64,000 nucleotides of DNA from Aporrectodea caliginosa (Eukaryota; Annelida; Clitellata; Crassiclitellata; Lumbricidae): positions 970,501 to 1,034,500 of the forward strand of contig JACEVL010000467.1 of NCBI GenBank assembly GCA_020284085.1. The letters run 5' to 3'. This document shows, piece after piece, positions 63,736-64,000 of this stretch. A program made the position numbers and the translations under genes. Each line of letters begins with the position of its first letter. Within the stretch, counting starts at the first letter, position 1. The notes beneath the pieces are model-generated. The model searched no databases. It was not told the DNA's origin and worked only from the letters and a program-made list of their open reading frames with translations.

Positions 63736-64000
63736 AGATATTTGGATGGCTGAAGTCTTTGAGTCACTGGGTGATTCATTTGTTGAGTTGAGTTGACTAA
63801 TGCTGCTCTTAATTTGGACATTGTTTTTTTATTCTCCTATGATTCTCAGTGGCTATCTAAATGGTATTTGTAAGTCCTTATATGCACTTTTATGATGCAC
63901 ACATTATTAGGTGTTATGTCCACATTTCTTCAAGGATATCTCTGCATTGGTTTCGAGTTCCCTCAATTACTGTAGCTCACTTCTTGTTGGTATTAGTAAG

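Overview
The window is animal (metazoan) nuclear DNA. It has spliced genes with long introns, consensus GT/AG junctions, tRNA-headed SINEs, non-LTR retrotransposon fragments, many DNA-transposon derivatives with target-site duplications, and large satellite blocks. Operons, ribosome binding sites and CRISPR arrays are absent. The species cannot be fixed from the sequence; the repeat mix and gene types suggest a marine invertebrate, but that is a guess. Two protein genes are well supported and lie head to head. On the minus strand an ADAM-family metalloprotease gene enters at about 52.6 kb and runs leftward out of the window. Ten coding exons could be assembled (52601-52481, 44837-44722, 16669-16590, 15272-15194, 12851-12772, 11236-11121, 7329-7283, 5188-5105, 2754-2683, 1972-1803). 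All nine joins keep frame. They encode a signal peptide, the whole prodomain with its cysteine switch and a basic cleavage site, and the start of the reprolysin domain. The zinc site and everything after it lie beyond the left edge. On the plus strand, 1.46 kb from the ADAM start, a complete cyclin J gene (CCNJ) has four coding exons: 54061-54340, 55252-55539, 57812-57971 and 58956-59178. The rest is intron, intergenic or 3'-flanking DNA filled with repeats. A ~100-bp satellite fills positions 1-1500 (ADAM intron 10). A 20-bp repeat lies at 8.6-9.6 kb and a 25-bp repeat at 20.8-22.7 kb, and smaller minisatellites occur throughout. Six elements carry 8-bp target-site duplications of the hAT type; one of 1.9 kb (25735-27623) still holds decayed transposase sequence and another (55683-56598) sits inside CCNJ intron 2. 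There are also PIF/Harbinger-like, piggyBac-like and tandemly duplicated TIR elements, five or six tRNA-derived SINE families, and fragments of CR1/L2-like and RTE-like LINEs. No new multi-gene system was found. The points most worth following are the ADAM gene model, the short ADAM/CCNJ head-to-head region with a CR1 remnant directly before the cyclin start, and the precisely bounded transposons and SINE-derived minisatellites.
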